A DNA stretch of 49,931 nucleotides from positions 1-49,931 of the forward strand of contig SVFK01000017.1 in assembly GCA_015056915.1 (NCBI GenBank). The letters are read 5' to 3'. The notes beneath the pieces were generated by a model. The model searched no databases and was not told where the DNA came from. It saw only the letters and a program-made list of their open reading frames with translations. Origin of the DNA: Lachnospiraceae bacterium (GTDB taxonomy: Bacteria > Bacillota > Clostridia > Lachnospirales > Lachnospiraceae). The number at the start of each line of letters is the position of its first letter. Positions within the stretch are counted from its first letter, which is position 1. Below are positions 9,576-19,253 of the stretch, one piece after another. A program made the translations under genes and the position numbers.

Positions 9576-9851
9576 CTAAAAAAACAATTCGTCAGGACCA
9601 TTTGTAGCACTTAATATAATAGCCATAGCATTTTCCACACTCTTTCTTCTCGCATCACATGCTTCCACATAACTTTGGCTGATAAGCATCCCTTTATATT
9701 GCAAAATCGTTCTCATCATATTTATAACGTACGCCGGAGGATTTCTTCTTTCCTGCTCCCAATCTTTCAAAGTAGAAACAGGAACATCAAACATTTTGGC
9801 AAATTTACTCTGGCTCAATCCTGTTTGTAAACGCAATTCTCTTACTTTCAT
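9576..9851 (-). CDS. HTH regulator beside the Fic remnant, possibly frameshifted
   Basis: 91 aa. Residues 1-45 form an XRE-like helix-turn-helix (LRLQTGLSQSKFAKMFDVPVSTLKDWEQ). GAGG precedes the ATG at 9851. The stop TAG follows directly on a run of seven T residues (minus strand; A at 9578-9584). A one-base backward slip there would extend the protein through LEVLDSY and KITLEELEVRIDRFEYLGA to a TAA at 9490, only 3 bases before the Fic start. So the present 91-aa form may be a truncated product. The pairing of regulator and Fic gene suggests a former toxin-antitoxin-like unit. Confidence 0.7.
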   Translation of the reverse strand: MKVRELRLQTGLSQSKFAKMFDVPVSTLKDWEQERRNPPAYVINMMRTILQYKGMLISQSYVEACDARRKSVENAMAIILSATNGPDELFF

Positions 9852-9878
9852 GATATTACCTCAACTTAATTCTCTATA

Positions 9879-9910
9879 TATAGTATACGGCATTGCCTAC
9901 CACTATACAA
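9879..9910 (-). promoter_or_regulatory. Promoter with internal dyad, upstream of the HTH gene
   Basis: Minus strand TTGTAT (9905-9910), 17 bases, TATACT (9882-9887). An imperfect palindrome (TATAGT...GGCA / TGCC...ACTATA) fills the spacer and overlaps both elements, the usual place for a repressor such as the HTH protein itself. Confidence 0.55.
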
Positions 9911-9981
9911 GGTGTTTCAAGAATTATGCCATTTCAAAAAATGCACAATCTATTAGAAAAAACAAATACTTTGTGCAATTT

Positions 9982-10018
9982 AAAAACCCATGCACCTGCA
10001 TCTCGCAAGTACATGGGC
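9982..10018 (-). terminator. Rho-independent terminator of the chemoreceptor gene
   Basis: Minus strand CCCATGtACTTGC pairs with GCAGGTgCATGGG around a GAGAT loop and is followed by TTTTT. It lies 36 bases after the chemoreceptor stop. Confidence 0.85.
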
Positions 10019-10053
10019 TTCTACATTACCATTATTGAATAACCATCTACGTT

Positions 10054-12144
10054 TTATATCTCAGTATAGTTTTCCTGCACATATTGCATAATATCATCTC
10101 TCTCCTCAGGCATACGGCAACCCACAATGTATTGTCCCTCATTATCCGTAACACGAATAATGCAACCTTCCAATTGAGAGGCTGATTTCAATTCGAAATC
10201 CTTGATAGTAATAGTAACATTCTGACCTTTTGCATCCTTTAAAGCATTGTCATAAGAAGCAAATGCCATACCGCCGGCACTGATGTTAACCATTTTACCT
10301 TCCATTGCCGCTCCGGTTTCCTTTACGGTTATGCTACAACGCTTTGCCAAAGGCATACGCGGATGCTTTCTGCGGTTCAGCACTCTCGGATGTCCGTCAA
10401 CCGCAATTTCAAATAAACCATTTTGCTGAACAGAAGCAACTACGTCATCCCATACATACACTTCATTCTTGACAATAACATTAAGAGAATACTTTGCTGC
10501 CATTGGCAGGCTAACAGTATTTTCAGAAAGCTTAGCAACAATAGCAGAATCAAGCACTTCAGTCACATTACCCTTGTATTCCTGCTGACCGGACTCTGTC
10601 TTAACCCTTAAAGTCAGATACATACCGGGCTCAACATCGTAAGTGCCCATAAATCCGCCTTCACCCAGTTCTTCAATCAGCTGACCCACAACCTCATCGA
10701 TAACTTCTATGTTGGAAGTAGTTTCCTCATACTTACTTCTCATCACTCTGGTCTGTTCATCAGCATCTATAATGCTTTCTGTCATCAGCTGCATTACTTC
10801 GGTTACCTGCTGCATATTTTCAACCATGTTGCGGTTAGATTTTTCAACCTCCTGCATTGCAGCATCCACCACCTGAATATTATCTCCCAGCTTGATGGAA
10901 TCCTCTGTAATGTTGGTTACACTCTCATTAACCAAGGTTACATTGGCAAGTGTCGCATTGATAAGCTCGAGAGTCTTGGTAATGGAGGACAACATTCTGT
11001 CTGAGGTCTCCTCCAAATGAGTGAGTGCTTCCATAATACTGGTGGAAGAATCCTTGGTACCTATACTGAGATTTCTGATTTCATCCGCAACCACAGCAAA
11101 GCCCTTGCCTGCTTCACCGGCTCTTGCAGCTTCAATAGAAGCATTCAAAGCCAACAGATTCGTCTGACCGGTAATCTGCTCAATCGTACCCGTTTCTCTC
11201 TTAACCATCTCAAATTCTATCTGGAATTCCTGTAAAATCTTTTCAACCTCTGAGGACAATTCAGCCATTTCCCCTGTTGACTGCATAACGGCACTCAGCT
11301 GCTCAGAGCTTGTCTTAGCATTGGACACGGACTGCTGCATCAAGCCTACGATTTCCTGTATCAGAGTGGCCGCATTCTGCACCTGAGTATTAATGGACTG
11401 GGTCATCTCCAATGAGGAATTCGTTCTATCCTGAAGCACCTCGTTATTGGCAGTCAGCTTCTGCATGCTGTCTACAACACTGTTGGCACTCTGTCTGTTT
11501 TCATCTGACAATTCTCTTACAACCACCACTCCGTCTACTATGGAGCTGCTCGCCTCTTTTACCGTCTCAATGGTGTGAACCACCTTATTCAGATTGTTTT
11601 CCGTAGAATGCAGTAATGCCTTTTCCGAACGCATCAGATAAATCAGCGAAAGCATATAGCTCACATAGCACAAAATCGTACATGCCAACTGCACTTCAAA
11701 ATCAGGCATTGTTCTGTCCGTCTGCTGACCGGATATCATAGTCTTAAGGAATACCGCAATAATAATGATAATGTTCAATATCTCTGTTCTAATTAAAAGC
11801 GGCATGCTCTTATACAGAATCATAATTCCCGCTACCGGAAACATATAGCTGAAGGTAATTGCCGTCTCCGCCGTAAACATTACATATGTAAAGAATATCA
11901 GATAACCGAAGCAAAGTATTTCCTTGAAAATCTTGGTATGCATACCCTTTATCTTCAGTGCAAGAGTTCCTGCAATCACCGGCACCCATGCCAGAATCAA
12001 AAAGGGAATCAGGAAGGAAATCGTCTTCTTACCTCCTGTCACCTCAATAATATAAGCAACCGTCAAGATAGCATTCAACACCAGCCATACAGACAAGGTC
12101 TGCTTATTCGCTAACGCCTGAAACTTCTTCTCATTATACTCCAT
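10054..12144 (-). CDS. Methyl-accepting chemotaxis-type receptor with C-terminal PilZ domain
   Basis: 696 aa. Residues 1-172 hold about five to six membrane helices with no large outside loop. A long coiled-coil signalling region follows (about 180-480), with the hairpin tip [34 protein letters not shown] at about 324-357 (kinase-contact region of chemoreceptors). The last 180 residues are a YcgR-like beta region plus PilZ domain, with RRKHPR (591-596) and NISAGG (620-625), the residues that bind cyclic di-GMP. It could pass cyclic di-GMP or membrane state to CheA/CheW, which are not in this window. AGGAGG precedes the ATG. It is monocistronic with its own terminator. Confidence 0.88.
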   Translation of the reverse strand: MEYNEKKFQALANKQTLSVWLVLNAILTVAYIIEVTGGKKTISFLIPFLILAWVPVIAGTLALKIKGMHTKIFKEILCFGYLIFFTYVMFTAETAITFSYMFPVAGIMILYKSMPLLIRTEILNIIIIIAVFLKTMISGQQTDRTMPDFEVQLACTILCYVSYMLSLIYLMRSEKALLHSTENNLNKVVHTIETVKEASSSIVDGVVVVRELSDENRQSANSVVDSMQKLTANNEVLQDRTNSSLEMTQSINTQVQNAATLIQEIVGLMQQSVSNAKTSSEQLSAVMQSTGEMAELSSEVEKILQEFQIEFEMVKRETGTIEQITGQTNLLALNASIEAARAGEAGKGFAVVADEIRNLSIGTKDSSTSIMEALTHLEETSDRMLSSITKTLELINATLANVTLVNESVTNITEDSIKLGDNIQVVDAAMQEVEKSNRNMVENMQQVTEVMQLMTESIIDADEQTRVMRSKYEETTSNIEVIDEVVGQLIEELGEGGFMGTYDVEPGMYLTLRVKTESGQQEYKGNVTEVLDSAIVAKLSENTVSLPMAAKYSLNVIVKNEVYVWDDVVASVQQNGLFEIAVDGHPRVLNRRKHPRMPLAKRCSITVKETGAAMEGKMVNISAGGMAFASYDNALKDAKGQNVTITIKDFELKSASQLEGCIIRVTDNEGQYIVGCRMPEERDDIMQYVQENYTEI

Positions 12145-12303
12145 AGTGACCTCCTACATATCATCTCACAACGATATTTATATTGCTTTAATACATTATA
12201 TTATATTTTACCACTTTCTACAGATTTGTACATAATTTTTTTACAATATTATGTATAAAACCACATTTTTTAACTCATTTCCACAATTCTACCCTCTAAA
12301 ATC

Positions 12304-12339
12304 AGAAAACCACCAACCACATTACGTGGTTGGCGGTTC
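12304..12339 (-). terminator. Rho-independent terminator of the GH43 gene
   Basis: Minus strand GAACCGCCAACCAC pairs with GTGGTTGGTGGTTTTC around GTAAT, then a T-rich stretch. The stretch from 12145 to 12384 otherwise holds only AT-rich upstream sequence for the chemoreceptor, where no clear promoter could be fixed. Confidence 0.8.
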
Positions 12340-12384
12340 TATGCCTATTGCTATATTCCTGTTACTCTGTAGGAGCAATCCTTC

Positions 12385-15300
12385 TTACTGTAAACGAAGT
12401 GCCTGTCCAACATAAATCAGATTAGCATTCGCAATATCAGGATTCAACTCTAACAGACGGGACATACGCACACCGTATCTTGCAGAAATACGAGACAGGG
12501 TATCTCCTCTGCGAACGATATAGGTATCTGCGGAAATACTCTCATTCGGTCTGGTATTAGTTACTGTAATCAGATATTCAGCACCCTTTGTAATACCGAA
12601 CAAAGCATGACCGGACTCGTTAATGAGATAGCTTCCCATATATTCCAGACGTCCTGTTGTATCATTATAACGATACAGATTAGCATACTTGCCTGCATTG
12701 TCAGCACCGAATGCTGTATGCAGATTTACTAACATTCCCAAGCTGTCATGATTAACCATGGAAATCTGCTTGCTTGTCACTGCATTCGCAAGCTTTTCAT
12801 TTAACTGTGCAGCAGGTACATTAATTCTCTCTGAACGCACGGTTAAATTCATATCCTTACGGGCTGCCTCTGCAGAAACACTGCTTCCGCCCAAGCTGAA
12901 TGCCACGCCGTTACCGGTGTGAAGAGCTAAGGTGAAATCTTTATTTCTCAGTTCCTGCATGGTCTTTGCAGGAACTATAATGTTACCACCGGTGGTAACA
13001 TTCATATTTGAGCTGGGAGCCTGATCCTTGAACTCAACTGCCACCTGATTCCAATCCACATTCACCTGAGGCATAGCACTTACGCTGCCACTAGCAGATG
13101 CGCCCGGTGTAGGCACAACAGGGGTAGTACCGGGATTGGTTCCCGGGGTAGTACCAGGGGTATTTCCAGGAGTATTTCCGGGAGTATTTCCGGGAGTATT
13201 TCCAGGAGTATTTCCAGGAGTATTTCCAGGAGTATTTCCAGGAGTGTCTTCTACGGTAGTGGTCTCAAACTTCGCAGTAAGAGTCACATCACGGCTCGCA
13301 TCTACATTAAAGGTTGCATCTGTACTAACTAATACAGTACCTGCATACCAGCCTACAAACTCAGCATCCTCACCTGCAGTTGCCACAACAGTTGCCGTAT
13401 TATCCAGCACATCTCCTGTTGCAGTTCCGTCACCGTCAACTGCCGTTGCAATACCGAAAGGTACAATTCTCAAATCAGATACAGTACACAACTCACTCCA
13501 CCAGGAAGAGGTCTCACCTGCAAATTCCTGAGGATTACCGGTACCAAAACTTACGATATCACAGGTCTCAATAAATGCCAGCAGATCCGCATAGGTTGCA
13601 GCGCCGGAATTAATCACATTACCCAGATTCAACGCAGTGCCGTCCACAGTCATATTTATTCCATCTGCAGTAATATCAATTACTACCTCAGAGTCAACGC
13701 CGGAAGCAATGTTCCAATCAACTGCTGCGTTGTCTCCACCCTGTCCGGGCTGGTTAATATCCATATAGGTTCCTGCCCAGTCATTGAATGCCACGTAAGG
13801 TGCACTCTGTACAGATACACGACCTGTACTTGTGGTGTTGAAGAAGCTGAATAAGCTGTCCCAACCACGATACTGTGCTTCATCAATGAAGTTTACAGTG
13901 TATTCCATATGAAGACTTGCTACGTCCTTATTAAAGAAAGGATTGGCAATCTTTTCAATGTCAGTCACCTGATCCAAGGTGTAGGAATCCTTCTCCAATA
14001 CAGGCATTCCTGTTGTAATGGCAACATCCTTTAAGGTACACATCTCAGTCCACCAGAAGGAGGTCTGTCCCTGACCAACACCAAAGGTAAACTGGTCACA
14101 GCTTGCAACACAGTCAAATAAGCCTGTATAATCGTTGTCAATCTGCTTAAACAGTACACCGTTAATGTACATCTTCATGGTATCCTCAGTAATCAGGATA
14201 TCAAAGTCATAATCCACACCCTTTTCCAAGCCAAGCTCGGTGAGAGTACTGATGATATTATCCTGATCGGAATCGTCCGGACGATTGAGATCAAGGTAAT
14301 TGCCTGCCCAATCGTTGTAGCACACATAAGGTGCACTCTCGAAGGATACTCTTCCTGTCGTTGCGGTGTTATAGAAGCTGAACAAACCGTCAAAGCCGTT
14401 CATAGCTGCATTACTGTTGAAATTAATGGTATAGGATACAGCCATGGAATTAAAATCTTCACCCTCGAAAGGATTCTCCAGTACTGTAATTGCAGAGTTG
14501 GATGCCAATACCACTTCATCTGCAAAGATGCTCATCTCACCCAGATTAGCCTCTACATCATCATCTTCATCGTCATCACCACCGATAACGGTTCCGCCCA
14601 CGGAGGACATCTCCAAATCGGTAATGGTACACATTTCAGTGTTCCACCACTGGGTAAGCGCAGTTTCAGGAGCTTGCTCTGTCCAACCGCCTCCTATACC
14701 CAGTGCCAGCTTGTCACATCTTGTCATATATGACAGCAAATCACCGTAGTCAGCGCCGGAACCGGTTGCAGGCGGTTCAAATTCCTCACCATCAACGCTA
14801 AAGACTGCACCTTCTGTAGTAATATCAATCATCACTGCATGCTGGGTTCCCGGAGTCATGTCGGGTGCCTTGTTTACACCATTTGCATTACTAGGCTGGT
14901 TAATATCCATATAATTTCCTGCCCAGTCATTGTATGCCACTAAAGGAGCTGAATGGAAGGTAATAAATCCGTTGCCGGTGCTCTCATAAACACCAAACAA
15001 ACCGCTCCATCCATCCTGAACAGCACCATCTGCCATTTCAATAGTGTATTCTACATGCAGATTGTCAATAAGCTTTCCGTAGAAAGGATTGTCCAATCTT
15101 GTAAGATCACTTGTCGTTGCAAGCGTAAATTCATCATTGGTATAGCTTACGTCATCCGTAATCTTGGCGCCTGCCTTAGGACCAACCGTACATTTTACAT
15201 TGGCAATGGTCATGTTGGCTTCGTTCTCTGTAGCAGTATGCCACCAGGAACCTGCACCAAAATACAGCTTATCTGCATTCTCGCTAAGCCACTTCAATAC

Positions 15301-17748
15301 ATTTGCATGGTCAAAGCTTGGCGCACTGTATGTTGCCAGAGACTGGTTATAAGCCTCCTCACCATCTACGGATACGGTAAAGCCGTCCTCTGTAAAGTTA
15401 AGTGCCACATGTGCAGCCTTGCCGGTTGCAGTATCTACCTTGCTACTAATATAGTCAGTTACCAGAGTCCAGTTATTAATATTTGCATCATAATAACCGC
15501 CTGTTGCATTATATCCCAGATAAGAGCCCGCTGAGAAGTACAGCGTACCACCATCAGGATTAGCATCATCAAAGCCGAAGATAGCACTACATACATTAAT
15601 ATTGCCGGTAATCTCTGTTACATCAAATTCAATGGTTACACCACCGGATAAATCAAGTCCGCTGTTATTTCCCTGATAGAAAGGATTCGGCACATACAGG
15701 CTCTTATCCAGCTTGGAAGCCAGATTGGTAGGTGTATCGGTGAGATATTCACCTACTACCAGAGAGTCTGTAGTATTCTGCTTATCTGCCTTAACAGTAA
15801 CAGTGTATTCCTTCTCGAAATAGTAATCACCCTTGGAAATCTTCTGAGTCAGAGTAACTGCCGTATCTGTATCAGGAATGGTGATGGTACCGTCATTTGC
15901 CATTACAGCAGGATTGCTGGAGGTCCATGTGATGGTAGCTCCGCTTGCGCCCTCTGTAGGCAATGTAATATCCTTGTAGGTATTGGTAGGAATAGTCACA
16001 GTGTTGCTTACTACATTCTGTGCTACTACCACATCATCCGTAGGCTGACCGGAGCCCCAGATGCTGACACCATCTGCACTTACTGCAGTGAAGCACATTG
16101 CAGTGATACTGGTTCCGTCCACAGTCTGCTCTACAAATACACCCTTGTAATCCTTACCGCCGAAGCTTAAGGTCACATAAGGAGTGCCGGCTGTTGCAGT
16201 CCATGTACCTGTATAGGCACCGCTGATGGTATTGTCATTATTCAAAGTAATAGTCTCAGGCTCTTTATATTCCAAATCTGCATAATCAATCTGGAAATCA
16301 TGAATAATCATATCATAATTGCCGGTTACATTGGCATATCCGGTAGGAGAAAGAGTCTCTCCGCTATACTCATAGGGAGCAGCTACCAGCCAGCCGTCTG
16401 CATTGACAAAGAGCTGGTGAACACGCACGGAATGTGCCATTGTACCATCTGCAAACTTGGTATGATATACTACATAAGCCTTGCCGTCATCATCCACAAA
16501 GGCAGAGTTATGTCCCTGTGCCACTTCGGCAACGTCCATGGTACTCCACTTGTAGTTGCCCATCAGCTTCATACCTCTGTTATTGGCTGTATCGGTACTG
16601 CTGTAGTTCATAATAAAGGTATCGAAGATAGCATTGTTGCCGCTTGCATCCACATAAGGTCCGTCCGGATTGGATGAGCGGAACACACGCATATTATATC
16701 CTCCGGTAGGATCATAGAAGCCGTAGGACATAAACAGATAATAGTAGTTACCCACCTTCTGAATGTAAGGGCCTTCACCGGATACATAGTTACCACCGGC
16801 AATCTTCTTACCAAAATATGCATCTGTAGTTACCGCTTTACCCTTGGTGTCGAAATCAGATGCATAGGCAACGGTATAATCTCTCAGACCGGTATTCTCA
16901 TCCAACTCCAGTACATAGATACCGCCGGACCAGGAACCGTAAGCCATCCAAAGCTTACCGCTTGCATCATAGAATACATCCGCATCGATTGCATGAGGCC
17001 AATATCCACCCCAGGAATCAACATCAGTACCGCTTCTCTGCTGATATCTTGCAGGAAGCTCGTCCAACTCACCAAGTACAAGCTCCAAATCGGTATCCTC
17101 GTAGCTCATACCATTGGTTGCTGTAGTACTGGTAGAAAATCCGGTGTACACTACAGGTCCCTGATAGGTGTAAGGACCACCGGGAGCATCTGCAGTCATA
17201 AGTACAATTACAGAGTTATGTATATTACCATTCAAGCTCATGTACATACACCACTTACCCATAGCAGTGTTGTAAATAACATCCGGTGCCCACATGTTGC
17301 CCGATACGTTATTACTTGCAATCCATGCCTCTGCATTGTAATCTCCGAAAGATACGGAAACATTGGTGGGATTGCCGTCGGAAACAGTTGTAACCGTCAC
17401 ATCCCCCTTGTACGCATTGTCTTCAAATGCTGTAGCAACATTATAAAGACCATTTGCATTATCACCGTTCAAACTAGTCCAATTGTTCAAGTCAGTTGTT
17501 TTTGCTGCAGCTGCATGAGAACCGATAATATAGTATTCGCTACCTGCTTTTACTATAGACGGGTCATGCACGCTTACACGCGTTCTTGCAGTAGCTGCGC
17601 CCAACAGGCTGTTCACCTGGTCCATGGTAAGCTTCTGTGTTGCTTCAGCAGCTTCCGCGGAGAGCACATTGCCATCACCTGCAAAAGAACCGAATACCAG
17701 TACTGCTGCAAGTAATGCTGCAAGGTGTTTCTTCATTCCTCGTTTCAT
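12385..17748 (-). CDS. Secreted multidomain GH43 arabinanase-like protein with LysM anchor
   Basis: 1787 aa with a signal peptide (about 1-34). Residues 50-470 match a GH43 five-blade propeller of the endo-1,5-arabinanase type: HDPS (D62, likely base), WAPDV, AIDADVF (D255, likely pKa modulator), GEGPYI (E325, likely acid) and QGHNSAF. A GH43 C-terminal beta domain follows (about 480-570) and an atrophied Ig-like domain (about 575-655). Four related lectin-like repeats span about 663-855, 872-1048, 1072-1245 and 1252-1428, the last three sharing SAP-V-YNDWAG-Y-D-N. Then come a B-repeat-like domain (1432-1496), an NTPG linker (1500-1545), a beta domain and a LysM (1742-1786, TYIVRRGDTLSRISARYGV). 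It probably degrades plant arabinan at the cell surface. GGAGG stands 8 bases before 17748. No other polysaccharide genes are adjacent. Confidence 0.88.
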   Translation of the reverse strand: MKRGMKKHLAALLAAVLVFGSFAGDGNVLSAEAAEATQKLTMDQVNSLLGAATARTRVSVHDPSIVKAGSEYYIIGSHAAAAKTTDLNNWTSLNGDNANGLYNVATAFEDNAYKGDVTVTTVSDGNPTNVSVSFGDYNAEAWIASNNVSGNMWAPDVIYNTAMGKWCMYMSLNGNIHNSVIVLMTADAPGGPYTYQGPVVYTGFSTSTTATNGMSYEDTDLELVLGELDELPARYQQRSGTDVDSWGGYWPHAIDADVFYDASGKLWMAYGSWSGGIYVLELDENTGLRDYTVAYASDFDTKGKAVTTDAYFGKKIAGGNYVSGEGPYIQKVGNYYYLFMSYGFYDPTGGYNMRVFRSSNPDGPYVDASGNNAIFDTFIMNYSSTDTANNRGMKLMGNYKWSTMDVAEVAQGHNSAFVDDDGKAYVVYHTKFADGTMAHSVRVHQLFVNADGWLVAAPYEYSGETLSPTGYANVTGNYDMIIHDFQIDYADLEYKEPETITLNNDNTISGAYTGTWTATAGTPYVTLSFGGKDYKGVFVEQTVDGTSITAMCFTAVSADGVSIWGSGQPTDDVVVAQNVVSNTVTIPTNTYKDITLPTEGASGATITWTSSNPAVMANDGTITIPDTDTAVTLTQKISKGDYYFEKEYTVTVKADKQNTTDSLVVGEYLTDTPTNLASKLDKSLYVPNPFYQGNNSGLDLSGGVTIEFDVTEITGNINVCSAIFGFDDANPDGGTLYFSAGSYLGYNATGGYYDANINNWTLVTDYISSKVDTATGKAAHVALNFTEDGFTVSVDGEEAYNQSLATYSAPSFDHANVLKWLSENADKLYFGAGSWWHTATENEANMTIANVKCTVGPKAGAKITDDVSYTNDEFTLATTSDLTRLDNPFYGKLIDNLHVEYTIEMADGAVQDGWSGLFGVYESTGNGFITFHSAPLVAYNDWAGNYMDINQPSNANGVNKAPDMTPGTQHAVMIDITTEGAVFSVDGEEFEPPATGSGADYGDLLSYMTRCDKLALGIGGGWTEQAPETALTQWWNTEMCTITDLEMSSVGGTVIGGDDDEDDDVEANLGEMSIFADEVVLASNSAITVLENPFEGEDFNSMAVSYTINFNSNAAMNGFDGLFSFYNTATTGRVSFESAPYVCYNDWAGNYLDLNRPDDSDQDNIISTLTELGLEKGVDYDFDILITEDTMKMYINGVLFKQIDNDYTGLFDCVASCDQFTFGVGQGQTSFWWTEMCTLKDVAITTGMPVLEKDSYTLDQVTDIEKIANPFFNKDVASLHMEYTVNFIDEAQYRGWDSLFSFFNTTSTGRVSVQSAPYVAFNDWAGTYMDINQPGQGGDNAAVDWNIASGVDSEVVIDITADGINMTVDGTALNLGNVINSGAATYADLLAFIETCDIVSFGTGNPQEFAGETSSWWSELCTVSDLRIVPFGIATAVDGDGTATGDVLDNTATVVATAGEDAEFVGWYAGTVLVSTDATFNVDASRDVTLTAKFETTTVEDTPGNTPGNTPGNTPGNTPGNTPGNTPGNTPGTTPGTNPGTTPVVPTPGASASGSVSAMPQVNVDWNQVAVEFKDQAPSSNMNVTTGGNIIVPAKTMQELRNKDFTLALHTGNGVAFSLGGSSVSAEAARKDMNLTVRSERINVPAAQLNEKLANAVTSKQISMVNHDSLGMLVNLHTAFGADNAGKYANLYRYNDTTGRLEYMGSYLINESGHALFGITKGAEYLITVTNTRPNESISADTYIVRRGDTLSRISARYGVRMSRLLELNPDIANANLIYVGQALRLQ
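13136..13247. repeat. 12-bp tandem repeats coding the NTPG linker
   Basis: About eight 12-bp units (GGAGTATTTCCR on the plus strand), then degenerate copies, encode Asn/Thr-Thr/Pro-Pro-Gly repeats of the GH43 protein linker. In-frame length changes are expected here. Confidence 0.85.
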
Positions 17749-17930
17749 TAATAATACCTCCGTTACTTGTTTGATATGCCAAAATTTATTCCATTTTACA
17801 TATCATTTTAGTAAATCCTACATAATTAAAGTTATCACATGCCAATACTTTAATCAACACCTTTTTCATAAAAATCTAAACAAATTTATGTTTTTTTAAA
17901 CATATTAACAAATTATTTGTTACAAAGGAC

Positions 17931-18168
17931 GGGAAAGGCAAAAGTTTCCATCGCCCGCAAGGGTTGGAAGTGTTTGTCATCTACAGGAGCCTTAGTTACT
18001 CTTAGAATTGACAAATATGCGTTGTTGCCCAAAATTCGTCTGTTTGAGCGCAGCGAGTTTCGAATTTTTGGGAACGTATTTAGCAGATTTGACAATTCTT
18101 AGTGTAACTTGGCTCCGCAGCCGCAAACACTCCAACTCTTGCAGGCGATGGAAACTTTTGCCTTCCTC
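17931..18168. repeat. Long imperfect palindrome (about 240 bp)
   Basis: The outer 45 bases of each side are near-exact reverse complements: the left arm begins GGGAAAGGCAAAAGTTTCC and the right arm ends GGAAACTTTTGCCTTCC. Pairing continues inward more loosely (TTAGAATTGACAAAT with ATTTGACAATTCTTA, CCCAAAA-TTCG with CGAATTTTTGGG) to a centre near GAGCGCAGCGAG. The stretch 17749-18221 has no convincing gene. Only this element, the pyrF terminator and AT-rich upstream sequence of the GH43 gene are seen in it. The short open frames crossing the palindrome on both strands lack ribosome binding sites. It could be a MITE-like or REP-like dispersed element or a structured RNA. Confidence 0.75.
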
Positions 18169-18177
18169 GGCCTCATT

Positions 18178-18212
18178 CAAAAAAGGTGCTGCATTTTTTT
18201 GCAACACCTTGA
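18178..18212 (-). terminator. Rho-independent terminator of pyrF
   Basis: Minus strand AAGGTGTTGC pairs with GCAGCACCTT around an A-rich loop and is followed by TTTTTT, 10 bases after the pyrF stop. Confidence 0.85.
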
Positions 18213-18221
18213 TTACTTTAT

Positions 18222-19154
18222 TTAGATAGAGCCCAATGCCTGAGCAATGTCAGCCTGCATATCCTTAACGGCCTCTCTGGATGCCTCTGCATAATTGGCT
18301 CCGCCGTATTGTGCATATTTTTCCTGCTGATATGCTGCAATAATACCGCGGGAGGAATTAATGATAGCTCCCAGACCATCTTCATTAAAGAAGTGTACCA
18401 GATCTGCGCCCTTACCACCCTGAGCACCGTAGCCCGGCACCAGAATGAAGGTATTGGGCATCAGCTTGCGCAGAATCTTGCCCTGTTCCGGATAGGTTGC
18501 ACCTACCACAGCACCGACATAGCTATAGCCACCTGTCTCAGGCATGCACTCAGCGCCCCACTGTGCTACCTTCTCACCCATCCATTCATACAACGGTCTG
18601 CCATCAATCATTCTGTCCTGAAATTCACCACTACTGGGGTTAGAGGTCTTTACTAATACGAAGATACCCTTGCTCTCTTCCTTACACACCTTGGCAAAAG
18701 GATTGATACCGTCAGAGCCCAGATAAGGATTCACCGTCGCAAAATCCTCATCAAAGCCATAGAAAGAGTTGTTGCCTACCTGCACCTTGCCCAAATGTCC
18801 CACAGCATATGCTTCGGAGGTAGAACCGATATCACCGCGCTTTACATCACCGATAACCACCAAATCCTTTTCCTTACAGTAATCCACTGTCTTCTTAAAT
18901 GCAATCATTCCGGGAATGCCGAATTGCTCATACATGGCAATCTGAGGCTTTACGGCCGGCACCAAATCATAGATTGCATCTACGATTCCCTTATTGTACT
19001 GCCAGATTGCTTCTGCCGCGCCCTCCAGAGTCTCACCGTATTCTGCAAAAGCAGCCTTCTGAATATGCTCCGGCACAAATTTCATCATGGGGTCCAGACC
19101 CACCACAATAGGAGCGTTCGTTTTCTGAATCTTGGTTATCAGCTTATTAATCAT
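18222..19154 (-). CDS. pyrF: Orotidine 5'-phosphate decarboxylase (long subfamily)
   Basis: 310 aa from the ATG at 19154, the length of the longer PyrF subfamily. It converts OMP to UMP. VGLDPMMKFVP near the start, the catalytic DVKRGDIGSTSEAYA block, and the phosphate-binding VPGYGAQGG and NSSRGI near the end are intact. The ATG at 19154 has GGAG 5 bases upstream; an upstream extension to 19211 lacks a site and shows no homology-like features. It lies downstream of nrdD on the same strand, separated by a hairpin. Confidence 0.95.
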   Translation of the reverse strand: MINKLITKIQKTNAPIVVGLDPMMKFVPEHIQKAAFAEYGETLEGAAEAIWQYNKGIVDAIYDLVPAVKPQIAMYEQFGIPGMIAFKKTVDYCKEKDLVVIGDVKRGDIGSTSEAYAVGHLGKVQVGNNSFYGFDEDFATVNPYLGSDGINPFAKVCKEESKGIFVLVKTSNPSSGEFQDRMIDGRPLYEWMGEKVAQWGAECMPETGGYSYVGAVVGATYPEQGKILRKLMPNTFILVPGYGAQGGKGADLVHFFNEDGLGAIINSSRGIIAAYQQEKYAQYGGANYAEASREAVKDMQADIAQALGSI

Positions 19155-19211
19155 AATTTCTCCATTCCGAAGCGGCCTGTATTGCTGCTTCTGTTGTATT
19201 TTTGCACACAT

Positions 19212-19240
19212 AAGGCGTTGCCATATCCTAACAACGCCTT
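19212..19240 (-). terminator. Hairpin between nrdD and pyrF
   Basis: Minus strand AAGGCGTTG pairs perfectly with CAACGCCTT around an 11-base loop. The following sequence is not T-rich, so it may be a weak terminator, an RNA-processing site or an mRNA stabiliser. No separate pyrF promoter was clear. Confidence 0.5.
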
Positions 19241-19253
19241 AAATTACTTCTTA

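Noticed and set aside
17913..18229. Small genes on both strands within the long palindrome
   Set aside because: All four frames reflect the palindrome's symmetry and lack ribosome binding sites.
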